A stretch of 64,000 nt of DNA from NCBI RefSeq assembly GCF_042453785.1, contig NC_091664.1, forward strand, positions 29,312,501 to 29,376,500. The letters run 5' to 3'. The position numbers and the translations under genes are program-made. Position 1 is the stretch's first letter, and each line of letters starts with the position of its first letter. Shown piece after piece: positions 58,739-64,000 of the stretch. Below the pieces are notes generated by a model that did not search any database, was not told where the DNA came from, and saw only the letters and a list, made by a program, of their open reading frames with translations. This stretch comes from Malus domestica (Eukaryota > Streptophyta > Magnoliopsida > Rosales > Rosaceae).

Positions 58739-61700
58739 TCACAATATGGCTGCCAGCCCAACAGTCTCTCCATCGTCCACTCTGGTTTCTTTGGTGTTGG
58801 CCGTGCTGCGAGGCCTCGCTGAAATTATGATTGCAGCAGGTTGGTAAAAATATACCCGGTTGACTAGCTATTGCATAATTATAAAGTTTTTTGAATGAAA
58901 ATTTATCTTCGAATAGGAAAGCAAAAGATCAAGTTGAACCTCAACCTAAATATGAAATGCAGAAAATCTGGGAAAAGAAACAGAATGCATGAGATGATGG
59001 TGAAGTCAGTTAAGCGGGCTTACTTGATACATTCGTTATGACATTGACGCTTTTCTGAACAGCAAGCGCCTTTAACTTGTTTCCAGTAGCTAAGACAAGC
59101 AAGCTTTTCATATGTTGCTTTTGTTCTTTGGGACTGGATGTCTTCGTCAAAGCTTCTTCAAACGCAAGCAAATCATGTTGTTTGATACATGGGAGCGAGA
59201 GCAGAATCTGGGAAACCCAATAAGAACGACAATTAAGTTTCTTATGGTAATCAGTAATTAGAGTATAATCACTACCAGCATAACCCAAAATATTAGATAG
59301 CACAAGGTATCGTAACTAACCTGCCTAGGAGTTGGATCTCTATCGCAAAGATGTATGTATATATCACGACAGTGACCAATCAAATCGGCACTGATGAAAG
59401 CATTTGACTCAAGGGCTAAACCTTGGATAATTGCAGAAAATAGATCCTTAGAAACAAATTGTAGGAGCTCCACACTATTTGTCGATACCGCTAAACCAAT
59501 CAAAGAAGAACAGAAGGAAGAAACTTTTGTCATGGCTTCACCATCTGTCCATGTAAAAGCTTCTAAACATATCTGCAGCGCTGGAAGGGCAAGGCCTTTG
59601 TGCTTCAAAAGGAAACTGTAAACGAAGAACACTATGAGACCAGAGAACTTAGGGAAAAAATAAAATTCACAAAGTTATACAACTACTACAGTACAGATTA
59701 ACAGAAAAGAACTTAAGAAACCTAGATAAGAAACTATGTCAATCAAACATACCCAACCATGGAGCTTGATGCGAATGCATCCAATTCTTTGAGGGAAGAT
59801 ACGTCAACACGATGAACATGCCCAGAGTGCTCCAAGGAAGGAAGCCCAGTATTTAGCTGCGGCGAAGCTATAACAGAGAGGAGTGAACAAATCTCCCGTG
59901 TTAGATCCCTAAGTAGCTTTTCTTCCATTACTTCCACTTTTAAGTCCGACCCAGCTATTATGGCATGGGCATCTGGGACCTTTGCTCTCCCTTCATGTAG
60001 AAGACCGGACCATGAGCAACTGAGAGCCTGTTGGGAGTGTTGAAATAATGGGAGCAAGAGCTTTTCCAACCATGCCTCCCACAAATCCACAGGACAAAAT
60101 TTAACCAAAGGAATCAAAACTGAATGAACAAGCAGCCGGATATGCCTGAATTCCATTGAATGTATATTCTCCACTAGAGCTAGAGCAACAGATTGACTAT
60201 CCAGACATTTGTAAAATGAGTCCCCAATAGTGGTTGCCAGGCCCAATACATTGTACCTACAAATATAAAAAATATCTTAATCATTAAACGAAAGAAACCT
60301 ACAAAAAAGATGCATTTCAAAGAAAAAGTTTCAAACCAACTCAAATATAGGAATACATACCCACTGTCTCTGATACCTTTCAACCAATTTCGTATGTCTG
60401 ATTCATTTGACTCCACATATCCTTCCTTACTTGTGCTGATATGGGATCCATTGGCAAAGGCTATGGTACCCTTTAGCAATTTAGGGTTTCCTTCACCAAG
60501 AAGACTGAATTTCTCAACATCACTCATGGTCATTGCAGCTTTAATCTCTCCAGGTAATATTTGGAATACAGACGGAGACCAAAGGGAATGTAAGACACGA
60601 AACAGCTGCAGATCAACAATATGCACCAATTATTACCTTGTTGTAGTGAATAAGTTTCACAAGAAAATGGTCGAGTACGTACAACATTTAAAATAAGTGT
60701 GAATTGGGATTTAGGAATTTTAACACAACTAGTTTTCAGGAGCAGCATGCTTACTTTTGGAAGAGGTGGCAGCATCCATGATAGATGAGAAGCCATTGGG
60801 TGCAAGGGCATAGAACTTTCTGTTGAATTGTGTTGTAGATTTGACTGGGCTTTTCTGGTTCCACTTCTCTTAAGTGCCTTCTCAAAGAATGTGATAGTGT
60901 GGAAAACTGACCACATAACTGGGGTCTCGGAGCACAAGCGAACAAGACCAAGTGGTTCAGATAGATAATTATTTTGCCACTCAATCTGCGTCCATTGCTG
61001 GCTTAAAGGTTCTAGTAACCAGGCCAGAACTTCTTGCTGCTGCTGAATTCTGTACAAAGTTTACAAATGTTCAAGAGTAGAACCATCTGACAATACAAAT
61101 ACATGGTCAATTCATGCAAAAGAAGCATTACCCAGCAGCAGAAGCCATGACAAGAAACGCTTCACCTAAGAGATTGTGTTCACCACGAAGTAAAGAACCT
61201 TCTCTTTTCATATACGCCATGGTGTCGGCTATACCCTACATAAAATACCACATGAAAAAGTCAATAAACAGAATGCTATTTTCGAAATCTAAAAGCATGC
61301 GTTCTCTTCAGTGGGGCATGCACTTGTTGACTAAACTCTTTTGTTTTCCCTCATAGAGAACCTCGTATATTTACAGATCACAACTTTAATTGGGGGAGCA
61401 TTTAAAAATCTCATTTCATTGTTACCAGTAATTTGTCAAATGGCAGAACCCCTATAATTCACAATGATATACATTATTTTTCTAGGAAGCAAGACTACAT
61501 GCCAATGATGTGGATATGACATATATGCAGATCTGTCAATTCTTGCAACAGTTGGGTTGATGTAGCCAACGTATGCTATTCAAAATATTGGAGATTCTAC
61601 GGCTGTAATTGCTAATAAAAATTACTCTTGAGTAATTTAATTTAATTCTACGTCTTTCATACCAGTGGCATATACTATATGCGTGAATGTTGTGTATACA

Positions 61701-63893
61701 CAAGACACACCAGAAAATTCAAGGATGTATCAAAGAAACAAGAGTCACCTTCATGTGAGGCAGAACACTTGTGTCAGCAGTTTTGGCGATACGAATAAAC
61801 GATGTACAGATTTGCAGCCTTGCATACCGTGCACTACTTGTAGATGGATCCTGCTGAATAATAATATGAATTCAAAGATTCTCTAAAATACAATGAATAA
61901 CAAGACGAAATTAAATAATTGAAATCGACCTTAACAACAAAAGGGAGCGAATTTAGGAGCTCAAATAATTTATTAATGACACTGCCCACGGCATCCGGAA
62001 AATACTTCAAAAATGAACCCATTGCATCCAAGTAGTGCCCAAGTACTTCCACAAGAGCTGGCTCAGTCCATTTCAAAGAAAGAAGTTGCTGAAGCAAACC
62101 TTCAAGTCAAGAAACAAGTCATGATAAGAAACTCAGATACAAAAATTCCTAAGCTCATATAAAGAAGTGTTTAAAACAAACCTTCAAATATTCTGCATAG
62201 TCCAAGTTGAACTTCAGAATGACCCCCGGCAATTTCATTTGATCCATCGAAAATAGTGCTTACAACATTTTCTAAAGCCAACTGCATGCTTTCCATCACA
62301 GCTAAGTCCTGAAATTAGACAGAGGATGGAGATTTATAAGAACCATCACCGCAAGGCTTGCAAGCAATACTGGAATGCTAGAAACTCAAAAGATAGCAAA
62401 TTGAATTGTGAAAGTGCTTGTAACCAAACCTGAGCAGGCATTGGAGAAAGCAAGAGGCTTTTGATGATTGTATCAATTCTTTCAGAAACTTTAGAACCGG
62501 CTATAAGAGGCTTGTATAAGGCAACCAACTTGATCAGTTCTAACTGCATTAAGAGCATTCATCAGGGAAAGAAACATTTGAAAAATGCAGGCCAAGGAAA
62601 GTCAGGTGAACTATTTTCAAGAGTTCTTCTAGTGTAAACCAGAACAAAGAGAAATTTCTTATATGATGCAAGACAGCAATAATGGTCAACATGAAATGAA
62701 ATGAGCTAGATTCCAAGGTTACTTTAATGGATCCTCTAATCTGAATGGCAATTACTAACAAAGTCAAGGAATGTACCCATCCATGTATCTGTACATGGAG
62801 TTAATTATTTAACAGAATCCTATTCCAGAGAACCTATACATGTCGTACAAAATTTTATGCTTACTGAACTGAAGAAGCATGAGCCAATATGCAGAAACAA
62901 AAATATCTAAGTTCTATGAACTACTTACCAACTTTGAACGATACTGGCCAAAAGTCCCCTTGTCCTCAACATCATCACTCCATAATTCCAACTGCCCCAA
63001 AGAAAATGTTGTTCCGTGAATTACTTTTTCTCTCTTGAGCATGTGTTGGAAAGATACATCCAGAATTGCACTACATATTTCATCATTCAAAAAACTTAAG
63101 ATTTTTCTCTTTTCAAAATCGACCGGATCAGAACCATCTCCAGCTGAGTGAGCAACAGCCTTTGGCTTTGACATCAAGTCTCTCATTAGCGCCTAAACAC
63201 ACACATAAACATGAAGGACGATTAAACATGGTATGTAGCGTATGACATAGTCTCAGTTACTGGTACATTACAGCAATAATTGGGAGATTATCTTCATACC
63301 AGCCAAAAGTTGAGAGATTGAAAATGAAGAGCTAGCTTAAAATGTTGGAAAAACCCCAGCATCTGATAATAAAAAAGAATAAATTTAGTAATATTCTATT
63401 TCAATAACCAATCACTTGTTGACAGAACCAAATGAACAAGCAGCAAAGAGTTGCATATAGCCCGATGTTCTAGTTACCTGTTGTACATAAAGTGGTAGCA
63501 CAATGCTATCACCAGCAATACATTGCAAGTTTGTGGAACCCAAAGACACCATACTTTCACATATATATTCCACAAACTCAATATTGCTTTCATCAATTAC
63601 CCCAGTACCGGAGCTAGATATGTACAAAAATTCTTTGGAGACATTCATCAATATTTGAAAGATATTACTGATTGCAGAATCAAATTCGGGAGCAGAGGTA
63701 TCATCAATAGGTCTCTTCCTGCATGACATAAATCAGGATAACACAACTGTTACGGAAATGTCTTAAGAAGTGGAAAACACATAATTTATAAACAATTGAC
63801 AATACTATATTTCGTACCTTTGGGAAACAAGTTTGAAAAACTCACAAGCATGAAGACGAAAGTCAGGTGAAGAAAGTAAGAAACCACACCTGT

Positions 63894-63939
<46 letters not shown>

Positions 63940-64000
63940 TAAGAAAGAGACACTTGCCAACAGCTTCAAATCAGAATCCACCAAAACTTCAAAGTAGGAT
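58739..64000 (-). CDS. HST: HASTY, plant exportin-5 homologue (5' end beyond window)
   Basis: Fifteen exons, 5' to 3': 63889-63818, 63718-63478, 63362-63300, 63192-62929, 62543-62430, 62308-62182, 62099-61930, 61850-61749, 61235-61132, 61049-60755, 60605-60361, 60256-59753, 59615-59321, 59207-59024, 58818-58739; phases join throughout, giving about 952 of roughly 1200 residues. HASTY is an importin-beta/exportin-5 family HEAT-repeat receptor required for normal miRNA levels and movement in plants. Family blocks seen in order: FLLSSPDFRLHACEFFKLVS, FFQHFKLALHFQSLNFWL, EICSAILDVSFQHMLKREK, FLKYFPDAVGSVINKLFELL, LQICTSFIRIAKTADTSVLP, QEVLAWLLEPLSQQW, LHSLWSPSVFQILPGEIKAA, SDIRNWLKGIRDSGYNVLGL, EVMEEKLLRDLTREI, QICLEAFTWTDGEAMTKVSS, and a C-terminus DDGETVGLAAIL. 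The RanGTP-binding N-terminus lies outside. No defects seen. An upstream segment at 63940-64000 could be exon or intron. Confidence 0.95.
63901..63936. repeat. (GA)n microsatellite in a HASTY intron
   Basis: About seventeen GA units lie immediately upstream (sense direction) of the acceptor for the exon at 63889. On the coding strand this is a CT run, so it doubles as a polypyrimidine tract. Confidence 0.9.

Overview
This is a window of plant nuclear DNA. The genes have many GT-AG introns, UTR introns and families found only in plants (FRIGIDA-like, phytocystatin, vacuolar NHX, HASTY), and the gaps between them are AT-rich and full of MITEs, RTE-type LINE pieces and old LTR elements. The repeat families look like those of the apple/pear tribe of Rosaceae. 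That placement is inference from memory, not a search.

Layout. 1-797 (-): RING-H2 E3 ligase cut by the window edge. 3494-5470 (+): cytosolic Cu/Zn superoxide dismutase, 7 coding exons, 152 aa. 7020-10554 (+): FRIGIDA-like protein, 3 exons, 677 aa. 11722-12075 (+): intronless secreted phytocystatin with an unusual inhibitory loop. 14348-17912 (-): vacuolar Na+/H+ antiporter NHX, 14 coding exons, 542 aa, with one GC-AG intron. 18.9-25.7 kb: gene-poor, holding a Copia fossil with an inverted LTR palindrome. 25806-34602 (+): eIF2B epsilon, 15 exons, 732 aa. 58739 to past the right edge (-): HASTY/exportin-5, 15 exons seen, about 952 aa. I worked out the exon edges by hand from reading frame, splice consensus and family similarity, and the exon phases close in every model.

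From 34.8 to 56 kb lies a nest of mobile elements with three small, related two-exon genes on the minus strand (40671-41029, 50090-50532, 55035-55451). They encode 68-118 aa proteins made of a Gly/Pro-rich head, a short Cys-rich hydrophobic core and a Gly/Pro-rich tail. All three share a phase-2 intron that splits a Cys codon in the core. I do not recognise the family; it is the best candidate here for something undescribed.

The second unusual object is a composite retroposon present twice (35024-39774 and about 43707-48536): an RTE-type LINE 3' fragment, then 3.4-4.1 kb of unrelated cargo, then another LINE 3' tail ending in (TTG)n. The cargo carries an antisense open frame of 224 codons (coiled coil) and arrays of about 64-bp repeats. 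Copy 1 has a 13-bp target-site duplication around the whole unit, so the chimera appears to have moved as one piece, and it landed inside an older element with inverted repeats of about 200 bp.

The host genes do not form a pathway. They are ordinary neighbours (redox defence, flowering regulation, protease inhibition, ion transport, translation initiation, miRNA-linked nuclear export).
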